This document shows positions 1-9,659 of a stretch of 22,079 nt of DNA, piece by piece. Under the pieces are notes generated by a model that saw only the letters and a program-made list of their open reading frames with translations, made no database searches and was not told the origin of the DNA. Origin of the DNA: Chara braunii. Lineage: Eukaryota; Streptophyta; Charophyceae; Charales; Characeae. Positions within the stretch are counted from its first letter, which is position 1; every line of letters starts with the position of its first letter. Position numbers and translations under genes: made by a program. The stretch lies in the NCBI GenBank assembly GCA_003427395.1, contig BFEA01000036.1, positions 4,163,342 through 4,185,420 on the forward strand, read 5' to 3'.

Positions 1-740
1 ACAGCAATGAACAGCGCAGCAGTAAATTGGCACATGACAAGGTGCCATCATGATGCCCCTGTAGGGAGGACTAGTAGGGATCCTTATCCCTCCTCGCCTG
101 TCTGGCATTGTCAGTGGTTGGTTTACCTTTTACGCAATATCATTCATTATTGATTGACATCATCTATCATCCGTTCCCGTCCTGTCTGGCTTCGTTCACA
201 CCGTGTAACAGCCATTCCTTCTTTCTGACTGCCACCATTCGAAGGTTTCTATAAAACTTCAAGCGGTGGTCCCTCTGTGCCGCCCTCTGTGCCCCTCTCG
301 ATGCCCTCCAACACCCTCCATGCCTCCCTCTTTGCGGACTGTCGTACACTCCAGAATGGTCCCTCAAAGATCCTGACCCTCACATTCAAGTTGCCCCCCT
401 CGACGGCATTGTTGCTCTCGGGAGCCCCCTCTGGTGCTATTGTCAGGCTAATGAAGCATGAACTTGATCATGATTTTGCACTTCGGTTCATGTATCATGA
501 ACACTAACCTAACACCAGTGGAACCTGCCAGTCTACCATAGTAGCCAAGCAGAGGATAGCCCACCAGAGGACTTAGCACACACGAGGCTGCGGGGACGAC
601 TGAAGCAGTCCAATGGTCGGATTCTACCGAATGCATCCGACTCCTCTCTACCTTCTTCCTCCCAGCACAAAACCTTGTGATCCTGAATGTATACCAGCCC
701 TGTTCTAGTCCAAAGTTTAACACAGTTGTCCTACTGGTGC
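1..740. other. No recognisable gene
   Basis: I see nothing here I can name. Reading frames on both strands are short, lack known motifs and look like chance frames. The stretch ends at the T-tract of the minus-strand SINE fragment that begins at 741. Confidence 0.6.
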
Positions 741-835
741 TTTTTTTTTTTTTTTTTGGGGACAAATGCTCCCGGACCAGTCTATTCGTGGGAGCAACAC
801 GTGCTGGGAATGGGGCCCAGCGTCCCATATAAAAT
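741..835 (-). mobile_element. SINE 3' end with A-tail (family 1)
   Basis: On the minus strand, 824-802 reads GACGCTGGGCCCC followed by ATTCCCAGCA. Nearly the same 23-base box occurs at 9251-9273 and 18370-18392 on the plus strand. In each case it lies upstream of an A-run, which here is the T-tract at about 741-758. A shared box at a fixed place before an A-tail is what a dispersed retroposon family shows. The 5' limit is unclear: I see no convincing pol III A or B box upstream on the minus strand, so this copy is probably 5'-truncated. Family membership is inferred from within-window similarity only. Confidence 0.6.
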
Positions 836-870
836 GATACAAATGATTCGACATACCAGGGCCATTACCT

Positions 871-1080
871 GGCTTCGGCTAAAAAACAATCTTGAGAATT
901 TGAGCTAAGAACAATCTGAGAACCACGACAAGAGTTCAGGAGAACTTTAAGAAAACCTTAGATAACTACCGGTTTCGACTAAGAACAATCTAAGAATTTC
1001 AGCTAAGAACAATATGAGAACTACGAAAGAAATTCAGAAGAATTCCGAAGAATTTTTAAGAAAACCATGGATAACTGCTG
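871..1080. repeat. Two-copy tandem duplication, ~100 bp units
   Basis: Unit 1 (871-970) starts GGCTTCGGCTAAAAAACAAT and unit 2 (971 to about 1080) starts GGTTTCGACTAAGAACAATC. Both then run through TGAGAA/TAAGAATTT, GCTAAGAACAAT, TTTAAGAAAACC and a GATAACT end. Each unit also contains smaller internal copies of CTAAGAACAAT. Divergence is moderate, so the duplication is not recent. No coding potential is evident. Confidence 0.75.
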
Positions 1081-1345
1081 ATCTACGGACCTAATGCTAA
1101 GTTACTCAAGCCGCAGTTACTAAGTCTTTTTGTTTTTTGAAAATATCTGGAAAGGCATGGAAAACTATATGAGCGGGGGGTCCAAACTGAAACATCCTAC
1201 TATCCAAAATTCCCCCCTCAACAGACGGAAAGTCTGTCCAGGCTTTCAGTCCTCGTACCAGTACTCACTTCATCTCACACCCCCTTCATGCTAGGGTAAC
1301 AGGGCACGTCCTGCTGGTGCATTGTGTTCCTAGGAAGACTGTTCT

Positions 1346-1348
<3 letters not shown>
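1081..1348. other. Unassigned flank of the LINE
   Basis: No gene or repeat that I can name. The last 12 bases before the T-tract, plus its first two T's, form one half of the candidate LINE target-site duplication. Confidence 0.5.

Positions 1349-1350
<2 letters not shown>
1337..1350. repeat. Candidate target-site duplication, 3' side of LINE
   Basis: GACTGTTCTAGGTT here matches GACTGTTCTGGGTT at 8768-8781 at 13 of 14 positions, and the two lie exactly where a LINE target-site duplication should be. The last two T's merge with the tail. The assignment rests on position and similarity only. Confidence 0.6.

Positions 1351-1418
<68 letters not shown>
1349..1418 (-). repeat. LINE poly-A tail (T70 on plus strand)
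   Basis: An uninterrupted run of about 70 T's lies immediately beyond the 3' UTR of the minus-strand LINE. It continues into a T-rich stretch with interspersed C's to about 1433. A pure tail this long is notable beside coding regions with so many stops. The length may also be imprecise, because homopolymers are hard to assemble. Confidence 0.85.
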
Positions 1419-1632
1419 CCTTTTTCTTTTTTAATCAATTCTTCATTAATAGTCCACTGAATACGAGGCCGGGGACCTCACAATTCAACCCGGAGTTATC
1501 CTGGCAGCATCAGCCGGTTTCGCTTATGGCCCTAAGGCTGCGGTGCCACCAAGGGAACCGAAAAAAGAAAAGACAGTATTACAGTCACTACCTCAGTAGC
1601 ACCCAGAGTTAACCAAAGCCTAAGACTAGACT

Positions 1633-3341
1633 TTATTCCTTCATAAGCCAAGACGGGAATTCAAGAGCACCAGAAGGGCTAAAAGCGACCATTCGTGCCC
1701 CTATAGTCCAGGTCCTGAAGAACCAGCACATTGCTTTAAATCCTTGCCTGTACTTCGTCTTCCTGCTCCAGTCTGCAACAATTGTGTGTTTTATATCTCT
1801 CTTCACTTTTCCAATGATGTCCTTCTGTGAAAGATGGCAGTCCCGAAAAACCTGGTCGTTTCGATCCCTCCACAGTGCTTCAAAAATGATCCCCCTGATA
1901 ACCTGCGCCACATAACCCCACCCAGGTTAGGGCTGATATGAGGTGGGAGCAGACCCGATAGGATCCACTTTTCATCCCATGGGAAAATGTCCTTAGTGAT
2001 TTCTTTCCAATGCTGCTCCCACCATTTCCAAACTCTGCGCGAAAGTGGACACGAGAACCAGAGGTGATTCGTAGACTCTCACGCCCAGTTACACCGTGCG
2101 CATGTAGTACTGATATCCATGCCTTTGACACTCAGCCACACCGCTGAGGCTGTAACCAACAGAGATTGCAACAACAAAATACTAGCTTGTTTTTGAGACG
2201 GCAAACTCTTAAGCTGATGCCAATGTGCGCACAAGTCTTTCTCCACTATTGTACCCAATTGTTGCTCTTCCCGTCTTCGTATCACGATGTCCACAAGTTT
2301 CTGCTTGATTTTCTGCTGCTGCAGTGCGACCCCTCTTCTGGACGAGTAGTCCTTTAAACTAATCATTTTCTGAGTTCCAACTTCCAACCAGCCTATGAGT
2401 CCAGGATGAAACAATATTTTCGCCACAGTCCTACCCCCAACCAAAAGTTTGGCTTGTGAGTTCGGTACTCCTGTTGTCACTTCCACGTTAGCCAGTGGCG
2501 GACCTCTGCCCCCTTCCTTACGCAAACTTGTTTCTTCTACAATAACTTGGCCCAATCCTTTTGTCGAGCTCACCCACTTTGCCCCCTTGAAGCAGAGCAT
2601 TCTCGTATAAGGGGTCTGAACTGAGGCTGTTCATTCTTCTACCTTACATTCATCGTCCTTCGTCTCCTCAATCACTTTCCAGGAAGCGGGAGTGTCACTA
2701 TTGTTACAAGACTTGAGCCAAATGTTGCTGTTTCGATGGGACCTCAAAATATTAGTCCAGGCTATTGGTACTGCATTCTGAATATCATCTAAACGTTCCT
2801 CCACTAATCTCAAGCATCGTAATTGAGTTCTCACCGACAACTCAGTACGCCAATCCCATAGTTCACTATCCCACAAATCCCCCATTCTGACCACACCTCG
2901 TTCTATCCAAGCTTTGCCAAAATTTTTAGGACTATCATTGGTTGAAAAGGGAGTTCCATCAGGACTACATGCTAGAGGGGTCTCAAAGATTGGCTGCATC
3001 AGGACTTCCTCCCACGAGGACGGCTGAACACGATAGGTAGATAAGACCTTAGACCACGCATACAGGATTCCTCTCCAAAAGCACGATTTGGGCCTTTTAC
3101 CGCAATAGGACTGTACATATAAAAAGCTTCATACATCAGATGGATTTCTCAAATTCCACTCCTCAGATAGGATATACTCTGCCAGCCAGATCCAGGCATG
3201 TTTGTTTTCTGCCAAAATTGCTTTAATATGTCATTTGGCTAGTAGAGCAACATTCTGACGCTTGGGATCCGGAATACCAAACCCACTTTGTTCCCTGGGG
3301 AATGTGATACAGTCCCATGCTACTTTAGAAAGGAAACCTTA
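1633..3341 (-). pseudogene. LINE ORF2 C-terminal region with zf-RVT motif, broken
   Basis: This continues the ORF2 frame after the reverse transcriptase. Past the TAA at 3339-3341 it reads GFLSKVAWDCITFPRE, then SGFGIPDPK and NVALLAK, the conserved block in plant LINEs that follows the thumb region. Further TGA stops fall at 3231-3233 (where LAKW would be expected), 3129-3131, 2631-2633 and 2079-2081, all in the same frame. Around 2110-2030 the frame gives CARCN, then ESTNHLWFSCPLSRRVW: the Cys-Cys-His-Cys spacing of the zf-RVT domain common in plant LINE ORF2. A frame change near 1915 leads into the last ~90 codons (ALWRDRNDQVF and onward), ending at 1633. This region is presumed to help RNA binding or target recognition; the present copy cannot make it intact. 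Confidence 0.85.
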
Positions 3342-4490
3342 TCCCTCGCCCGCCTCTGGTTTCCATAGGAATCTTGCAGCAGTCTTTTTTATCTGTTTGT
3401 ACGCTTGTGAACCAAGTAAGTGTAGTTGCAGTGGGTACCATAGTAAGGAAAAGGCTGAAGCCGAAATCATCGTAGCCCGACCCAACAGAGATAAGTGTCT
3501 TGTGCTGTCCCATTTAAGAATTCTCTGACATACCTTTTCTTCCAGCAACTGATCTTGGAGTGTCGAATTGTCTGATAGAGATATCTGAATTCCCAGATAT
3601 CGGTGTGAGGCTTCAGTTTCTATTCGTCTCATGCCCCAGTCCACTTGGATTTGGAATTGAACAGGCAAAGGTATACAAACTTATTCAAATTTATAGAGGC
3701 CTCGGACAAACTAGCATACTCATCTAACACTTTCCGTACTACACACAGGGTTCGTCTTTTATTAAGGCACGCTATCATTAGGTCATCCGCCAGTGCACCC
3801 TCTTTCCACTGATATTCATTGTGCAGTTCCAAGCCTGTGATTGAATTATTTTTTCTAATGTTATCCAACAATATGTCAAGGTGTAGCACAAAGAGGAGGG
3901 GAGCCAGAGGGCACCGATGTCGTAAGGAGATAGACAAGTTAAACTCTTCCGACAGTTGATTGTTGACTGAGACCATTGTAGTTAAGGTAGAATACATAAT
4001 TGATATCCATCTGCAGAAGTTTGGCCCGAATCCCATGTGTCTTAGTGTGGTTCCTACAAAAGTCCAACCGACTTTGTCGTAGGCTTTTTCCATATCGATC
4101 AATAAAATAGCTACGTCCCTCTCTTCTCTAGCAATGATTTCCAGGGCTTGAATTGTGGCCGCAATATTATCCATTATGGATCTGTGTTTTACAAAGGCAC
4201 CTTAATCTGAGTCAACCAGGACTGGAAGATGAGGGGCAAGACATAGCGTCAAGGCTTTGGCTAGGATTTTGTACGAAACATTAAGTAATGAGATCGGCCA
4301 CCAGTTCCTAATGTCTAACTTGCTCCCTTTCTTGTATAATAGGGTGATGATTCCTTGTTGCATGCCTTTAGAAAGTGTACCACCTGTTAATACCCCATTG
4401 TAAATTTCAACAAGCACTGGACCTAGAGACTCCCTCAGGACAATGTAAGCTTCCACCGACAACCCATCGGAACCAGGGCGCTTGCCGTGT
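3339..4490 (-). pseudogene. LINE ORF2 reverse transcriptase, broken
   Basis: Non-LTR reverse transcriptase blocks occur in order: GSDGLSVEAY; GIITLLYKKGSKLDIRNWWP followed by ISLLNVSYKILAKAL; GAFVKHRSIMDNI; LLIDMEKAYDKVGW (first catalytic Asp); HRCPLAPLLF, where the family usually has RQGCPLSPLLF; LADD at 3782-3793, where YADD or FADD is usual; then YLGIQISL and ILKWDSTRHLSLLGRATM in the thumb. A one-base loss near 4485 (within what should be TGK) shifts the frame out of the endonuclease part. A TAA interrupts at 4202-4204 just before GAFVKHRS. A further frame change lies at about 3630-3668, and a TAA closes this part at 3339-3341. The parent protein would copy LINE RNA at the nicked target site. 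Confidence 0.93.
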
Positions 4491-5925
4491 GCATTTGTTC
4501 TACTGCTTGTTTAATTTCTTCTATCGTGAAGGGTCGATCCAGGTTCAGTTTTCCAACTAGGGGAAGACGTACCATTGAGACATCCCAAAAGGTAGAGGTT
4601 TCTCTTAGGTTTGTAGAGAACGAGTCTGAGGGTCTTCTTGTAGTCAAGATGTCCTGAAAGTATAGCTGTGCATACTCAGACATCCCCTTCGGGTCTGACC
4701 TTGTGGGAGCAGAGTTTGTGAAAGGATGAGTTAATTCCCTGATCATCGGTTTCGTTCTCTGCAGCAATAACCTCCGGAACGTTTCCTTATTCATTCTATC
4801 ATAAACAATAATTCTTTTTTGGTGAAGCCACTCTCTCCATTTCTCCTGTTGGGCTATTTCTAAATTATCTAATTCGGTAAGAGTTTTCTTCCTAACTGTT
4901 GTCCAGTAGACATCGGAAACCTGATGTCTCCAAAAGTTATTTTCTGCTTCTTTGACCCTGTTTTTCCATTTCTGTTCAATTACATTCCCTTCTATAGCCT
5001 TAATCCTGAAAAACGCCTCAAAATAATTCTTCATTATGTTCATCCCTGTATCAAACCAGGATTCCGTATCTGAGAACAGACCCCGTGCCTTCTGCCACTT
5101 GACCCAGTGTTTTTTTGCCCAGTTAAGCATGTTGTTGTCTTTCAAATGTTTTGTGTTAAGACGAAACAGAGCTTTAGCAGTGTTGGAGGAATCCCCAACG
5201 TCAAATTCTGCAGTAACTGGGCAGTGGTCCGATACTGAAGAAAAGTCCAATTCAACCTTCATGCATCTGTCACAAAGTGTCCCCCTAGAAAGGAAGAAGT
5301 CAAACCTCCTTCTTATTGGGGGGGATTGAGAACCATACCAAGTGTATTCTTTTGAGTCTGGATGCATAATACAGTAGACATTTGTTAGCTGTTGAGCTTC
5401 CATAAGTGCTAGTAGTAAGCAATCATCCGCTCGTACCGGCTCTGCAGTCGGCAAGTTGAGGCCGGGGTTCAGAACTGTATTCCAGTCAGCTGCAATGAGT
5501 AGGTTAGGACTATCTGGGAGGATAGCAGGTAGCTCTAAGAGAAATTTAAGCCTATCGTTATAAATAGCAGGAACGTATACTGACATAACAGTCCAAACTT
5601 CTTTTAGAATTTCGAACTGTACCTAGACCCAGCGACCCCATAGGTCCGCCATCCAATCTACGATATTGACGTCCAAGTCCTTGTGAAATAGGATCCCAAC
5701 CGCACCCCTTGTTCCACGTGTCGGTGACCAGTACTGTGGCCCAGACCACCAGTTCCTGATTCCAACAATTCGTTCCTCATTAAGTTTAGATTCTTGGATG
5801 CACATTATTTGTGTCTGTTCTTTATGCATCCATGTCTTCAGTCGATTTTTTTTCCATCTTCTTCCTGTATCGCAGAGTCCACACACATTCCAAGTAGTGA
5901 TTTTAATCCTGTGCCTTCGGGGGAT
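4485..5925 (-). pseudogene. LINE ORF2 EEP endonuclease and linker, broken by one stop
   Basis: The frame opens at 5925 after a TAA (5926-5928) and reads IKITTWNVCGLCDTG, the usual start of a plant LINE endonuclease. Metal-binding and catalytic motifs follow: IQESKL (Glu), SVYVPA, AADWNTVL in the GGDFN position, EYTWYG, RRRFDFFLSRG and SDHCPV (SDH at 5224-5232). The expected initiator ATG appears as ATT (IKI for MKI), so the start is either lost or upstream; this is an inference. A single in-frame TAG at 5623-5625 splits the domain, and reading resumes in the same frame with VQFEILKEVWTVMSVYVPA. The lower part is the helical linker before the reverse transcriptase. The family enzyme nicks target DNA to prime reverse transcription. 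Confidence 0.92.
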
Positions 5926-8128
5926 TTACCCCTGAGGCACCGGCATGGTGTTGGATCCGGCTCGGGTTCGGATGAGGCAACTGCTTTGATTTCTGTAAGG
6001 AATGAATAGTCATCTTGGGGTCCTTACCTGCGCTTCCCTTACTTTTTATATTAACTGTTTCCGACGGGAGGCGCAGGTAACTCAGAAACGAGGACCCCAA
6101 GAGAACTTCCTTCTCCTTACTTTTTATATTAACTGTTTCCCACGGGAGGCGCAGGTAACTCAGAAACGAGGACCCCAATAGAACTTCCTTTTGTGGAGCC
6201 ACAAGCAACCAGTCTGCAAGTTCAGTCACGTGGATATTGTCTGTAATTTTCAACTGTTTCAAACTTTCATTTGTTGGTGACGACAAATGAATCAGTGGGG
6301 TCCACGTAAACCCTTTCCGCTCCATTTCTTGAATCTGTGCATCTTCGATCTTGCCCTCCGTGCAGGCGATATAGAGACGGGCGAGGGCTCATTGTTCTTC
6401 TCAACAGTGTGTATTCCTACATTCAAATTTGGAATCATCCGTATCGGTAGGCCATCCTGAATTAGAGATTTGACCTTCCGAGTGATGAATGATTCCGTCA
6501 GGCAGTCATTTGCGCTCAAAACCGTACAGGGGATTGCGACTTCCCCGGTTGCACTGGTCTGGGTCAGAAGGACTACTTGCTTGTCTCCCGCAGTACAGAT
6601 GATTGGGATTAGTACTCGTGTCAATGTCATCTGCTGTCTGTTGAGAGTTTGAACATGTCTTGTTGCTCACAGCGACAACAAGGTCGTTGCCCCTTTCTTA
6701 TGGACACGTAAAGAGTCGTCGGAACCCCGACTTGAATCCGAATCCTTTTCTTCTTTTCCTCTTCGGTCAACATAACCACTCGAATCCGGACGAATCCGGG
6801 ACCTTTTCAGAGGGGAGAGGCTTGGACCTTTCGTAGGTTTGGCCCAACTGCCCAGAACTTCTTCTAGGGCCCTGGACGCGTCTGCATCCGCTGCATCGAT
6901 ATTAACTTTGTTAACTGGGCTGATTCGCCTTGCATCCGCATCTGAGTTCTCAGACAGTTTGGATGGGTGATCCTGTCCCTCCGACCCATGCACCGATGGT
7001 TCTTTGGACGTTCTACTATCCTGTCCAGATTTAACCGAATCTCGTGAAATGGTTTTTTCTTTCATCCACTGAGTCTTTCTTTGCCTTTTTGGTTTCAGTG
7101 CGCGTTTCAGATTTGGCGCCCTCTAAACTAAGACCAGGTCTTCGGGCCTTGCCTTGCGGTTTCTTCTGAAATCTATTCCATCCACTGGCAGGTGGGGTTT
7201 CCCCCACAGGGACAAAGCCCAAAAAGGGGGGAACAGGAAGTGGTTCCTTAACCGCCTGATCCTCAAAGGGGTTTCATTCCGCTGCAGGACAACAGTTGTC
7301 AGATTTATCATGGTAGTGTACTCTGCAGGTCTCACACCATGGGGTCGCTGCCGAGATAACTTCCACGTGATACTTTCCCTTTCTAGGGATTCCAATTATC
7401 ATCTTCTTTTTTACTCTGAATTCTGACAGTGGATCCAAATCGAAACGCACAATGCCCAATTCTGGTTCATCTTCATTTTTCTCGAAGGGGTGCACCTTCA
7501 CCACGCGTCCGAAATTCCTTTCTACCGCTGAAGCGGTGCCATTAATTGCGCTGGGACATTTATGCAGCGAATCCAAAAAATCTTGGGTTCCCCTGTACTC
7601 CTGAAAATTTTCATTTCTGTCATCCATCCACGGATGAAAAGTAATTTCGTATAATTTCCCTTTTAATTCAATGGTTACTTCGCGTTCCTGGTGAAGCCAT
7701 TCCACGATTTCCTTGGTGCTTGCCACATAAGTGGCGAGGTTCCTCCCTTCATTCTGATAACGACCACGTTTGGTGTCAAGTCTCACATCGCCACTATCGT
7801 GCCATGAATTTTCATATATACGCACCAGTTGTTTCTTGACATCATTTAACAGATTCCGACCCTCGTGGTGATACAAAATCGTGACCGCATGTTCTCTTAG
7901 CCATTCAGTTTGTGCGTCTGAAAAGTCCTCATCGAGGTCCAATCTGGCAAAGTCCTCTCCGAGTTCGGTTACCCCAATACAAAGTCCTGTTGGAAGCAAC
8001 CCCTCATGAAAGCATGCATCAAGCAGTTTCCTAATATAGGTTTTTTCTTCGGTTGTATAGATTCGCTTCTCGTCTGGATTCTGTCTCGTTTCCTGACAGG
8101 CGTATAAATTCGGAAGGTTGGTTTCCAT
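5903..8128 (-). pseudogene. LINE ORF1 (RNA-binding protein with zinc knuckle), broken
   Basis: The first ATG in the long frame is at 8128 (METNLPNLYACQ). About 280 codons follow, rich in charged residues, with a possible RRM-like stretch (GRVVKVHPFEK and IVRFDLDPL). A zinc knuckle then reads CETCRVHYHDKSDNC, spaced C-x2-C-x4-H-x5-C, one longer than the common C-x2-C-x4-H-x4-C. A TGA at 7274-7276 interrupts, and the same frame continues as a basic, proline-containing linker to 7031. Reading then shifts to an acidic, serine-rich stretch (7065-6667), and then to segments in two other frames to a TAA at 5903-5905, which overlaps the start of the ORF2 frame. ORF1 proteins bind LINE RNA in the RNP. 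I did not recognise the DUF4283 signature usual in angiosperm L1 ORF1. The lower third is assigned by position and is less certain. Confidence 0.72.
6037..6192 (-). repeat. 78-bp in-frame tandem duplication inside the LINE
   Basis: Units 6037-6114 and 6115-6192 match at about 75 of 78 bases. On the minus strand they encode two copies of a 26-residue segment, KEVLLGSSFLSYLRLP then (W or S)ETVNIKSK. The length is an exact multiple of three. An inverted, shortened piece of the same unit sits next to it at 6014-6033. Confidence 0.9.
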
Positions 8129-8767
8129 CTTCGTCAATTTGGTGAACAACCAACGGAAAACTAACTAGAGGAGGGAAAAACCTAGGATTCTTCAATCGTT
8201 GTTTACTCTAAGCACTTAGCATGTAATTATAGCTATAGGCCTCATATAAATTAAAATTAAGTTAGATTTGCCGGCTCAATTCCAAGTAAGGGGCTTACCC
8301 TTGTCATCATCCAGTGAGGCTAACGCAACTTGCACGAGGTGTAAACAAGGCATCTCATATCTGAAGACGGCAACCTCTGAAGCCGGCAGCATCCTTCTGT
8401 CCGTGGACACTCTTGATGGAGATTCTCTTGGTAGCAGCGACAACGTGAGCAAGGTGATGTAAGCCCAAGGTGGCGATCCGCTTCGAGCCTCCCTAGGAGA
8501 AACATTCACCCTGTCCGACCCTTAGGACAGTTGCCATCCAAGCCAGTTGGTAGTGAGTTCTCATGACCGCAGTGGAAAAATAGCGGGCGGGAGGCGTCCC
8601 AAATACCTGGGAGTTGACGATAGCACGCGCCGTAGCTAGGTACGACAGCTGCTCTGAGCGGTGCGTTAGCGCCGCCGGAAACAGCGCTCGAAGCGGCCCG
8701 CTGCCCCCAATCTGAAAAGTTCGGAGGCTCAAGCCGGAGGAAAATTTCCGCGAGTCCTCCCTGAAGT
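8129..8767 (-). other. LINE 5' leader
   Basis: This lies between the ORF1 start and the 5' side target-site duplication. The element begins GTCACTTCAGGGAGGACTCG on the minus strand. The outer part is GC-rich and the part near ORF1 is AT-rich. Plant LINE leaders carry the internal promoter, but I see no specific element to name. Short frames here have no recognised domain. Confidence 0.6.
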
Positions 8768-8781
8768 GACTGTTCTGGGTT
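8768..8781. repeat. Candidate target-site duplication, 5' side of LINE
   Basis: GACTGTTCTGGGTT is the partner of 1337-1350 (13 of 14 identical). If correct, it sets the LINE 5' end at 8767 and the element length at about 7.4 kb. Confidence 0.6.
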
Positions 8782-9164
8782 CTAAGGTGATAGGTGCCAA
8801 GTCTTTTGCCCTGACATAGATTATCTGACAGCAAGGAACCAGAGTAGGTAGAGAACCCCTCTCTGACACCGCCTTAGAGTCTTAGAGATGATACTCAAAA
8901 GATCAATGTAGTCAGAGGTTTAATATTGCGCCATAAAGAACCACATTCTCGAAGGCATGATCGAACGAACTCACGCTACAGAGTTCAGACCTTCTACTCT
9001 ATGCCCCTCAGTCTGTCATGAGGGACTCCACCCTCTCCATTTATAATCCTACCTCATGCTAGCACATAACCGGGCACGCTAAATTTTTGAAAACCTGTTT
9101 ACGGGAAAATAAAATCAAAAGTAAAAAGTAAAAAGTAGGCTTATCGAATTGCAAAAATGGCGAA
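8782..9164. other. No recognisable gene
   Basis: Unique-looking sequence between the LINE and the next SINE. It ends in an A-rich stretch with repeated GTAAAAA (about 9121-9137). No feature supported. Confidence 0.5.
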
Positions 9165-9358
9165 TGGCCTTTAGCTCAGTGGGTGGAGCACCGCTTGGAA
9201 TTTGGAAATGCGCACTGTGGTATTAGTCTCCTGATTCATGTTGTGTAACGGACGCTGGACCCGTTTTCCAGCAGGTGACGCTCCCCAGGTGCTAGTGATG
9301 CCTGCTCTTATCAACAGCACTAGCACAGCAGGGGGCGTGTTTAAAAAAAAAAAAAAAA
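9165..9358 (+). mobile_element. tRNA-derived SINE with A-tail (family 1)
   Basis: The head carries an A-box-like TAGCTCAGTGGG followed by TGGAGCACC (9172-9192). The B box is not recognisable, so pol III activity is doubtful. The family box GACGCTGGACCCGTTTTCCA spans 9251-9270. A 3' hairpin follows, with GTGCTAGTG (9289-9297) pairing perfectly with CACTAGCAC (9318-9326). The copy ends in an A16 tail at 9343-9358. The same 3' hairpin module is seen at 17443-17533, and a related head at 9660-9742. No clear target-site duplication was found. Confidence 0.72.
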
Positions 9359-9370
9359 CACTCCACTAGT

Positions 9371-9478
9371 CTTGGGCTCACACATGGCAATTATTACAGA
9401 CACTGCCTGCAACCCCCATTGGCAAGGGGTCTTAGTCCAATGGTTGTCGTATGCTGGTAGCAGGCCTTGGGGGAGGGC
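9371..9478. repeat. Dispersed direct repeat, copy 1
   Basis: CTTGGGCTCACACATGGCAA and ATTACAGACACTGCCTGC recur in altered form at 9797-9913 (CTTGGGCTGACGCATGGTAC, ATTACAGACACTGCTTGC). Both copies run on through a TATG(C/T)TGGT segment to a CTTGGGGG end. Probably a retroposon body lying between the SINE-like heads; no coding signal. Confidence 0.6.
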
Positions 9479-9513
9479 TGTTTGAGTGGTTGGCCTTCGG
9501 GTGGTCCTACGAG

Positions 9514-9562
9514 AGTGTGTGTGGGTGTGTGGGTGTGTGGGTGTGTGTGTGTGTGTGTGTGG
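9514..9562. repeat. GT-rich microsatellite
   Basis: A run of GTGTGTGG(G) variants followed by pure (GT)n. Apparent Thr/His-rich or Val/Cys-rich frames across it are translations of the repeat. Confidence 0.95.
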
Positions 9563-9659
9563 TCCAATGATCTCTGGGTCATGTCTCATGTACTCACCAC
9601 GGGCGAGGTAGACGAGTTAGTTCGAGTAGAGGTCTTAGGTCTAGATTAGGTGTGTCCAG

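Larger units (their letters stand above)
1349..8767 (-). mobile_element. Near full-length, inactive plant L1-type LINE
   Basis: On the minus strand, in order: a GC-rich leader (8767-8129); ORF1 with an RRM-like region and zinc knuckle (8128-5903); ORF2 with an EEP (AP-like) endonuclease, reverse transcriptase, C-terminal region and zf-RVT-type Cys/His motif (5925-1633); a ~200-bp 3' UTR; and a 70-nt A-tail seen as T's at 1349-1418. That order is the plant L1 architecture. No RNase H domain is apparent, since ORF2 stops soon after the zf-RVT region. The copy is dead: ORF1 has at least one stop and frame changes, and ORF2 has seven stops and about three frameshifts. The ends are inferred from the A-tail and from the 13/14 direct repeat at 1337-1350 and 8768-8781. 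The insertion seems to be a single event with no large internal deletion. Confidence 0.9.

Noticed and set aside
1633-8128. Possible functional or domesticated reverse transcriptase gene
   Set aside because: Multiple stops and frameshifts are spread over all domains, with a poly-A tail and target duplication: a dead insertion.
1262-9079. Weak similarity of 1285-1306 (TTCATGCTAGGGTAACAGGGC) and 9053-9078 flanking the LINE
   Set aside because: Short, gapped match that does not abut the element ends; the 1337/8768 repeat is a better target duplication.
9341-9649. Thr/His/Pro-rich or Val/Cys/Gly-rich frames
   Set aside because: Translations of the GT array and the SINE A-tail.
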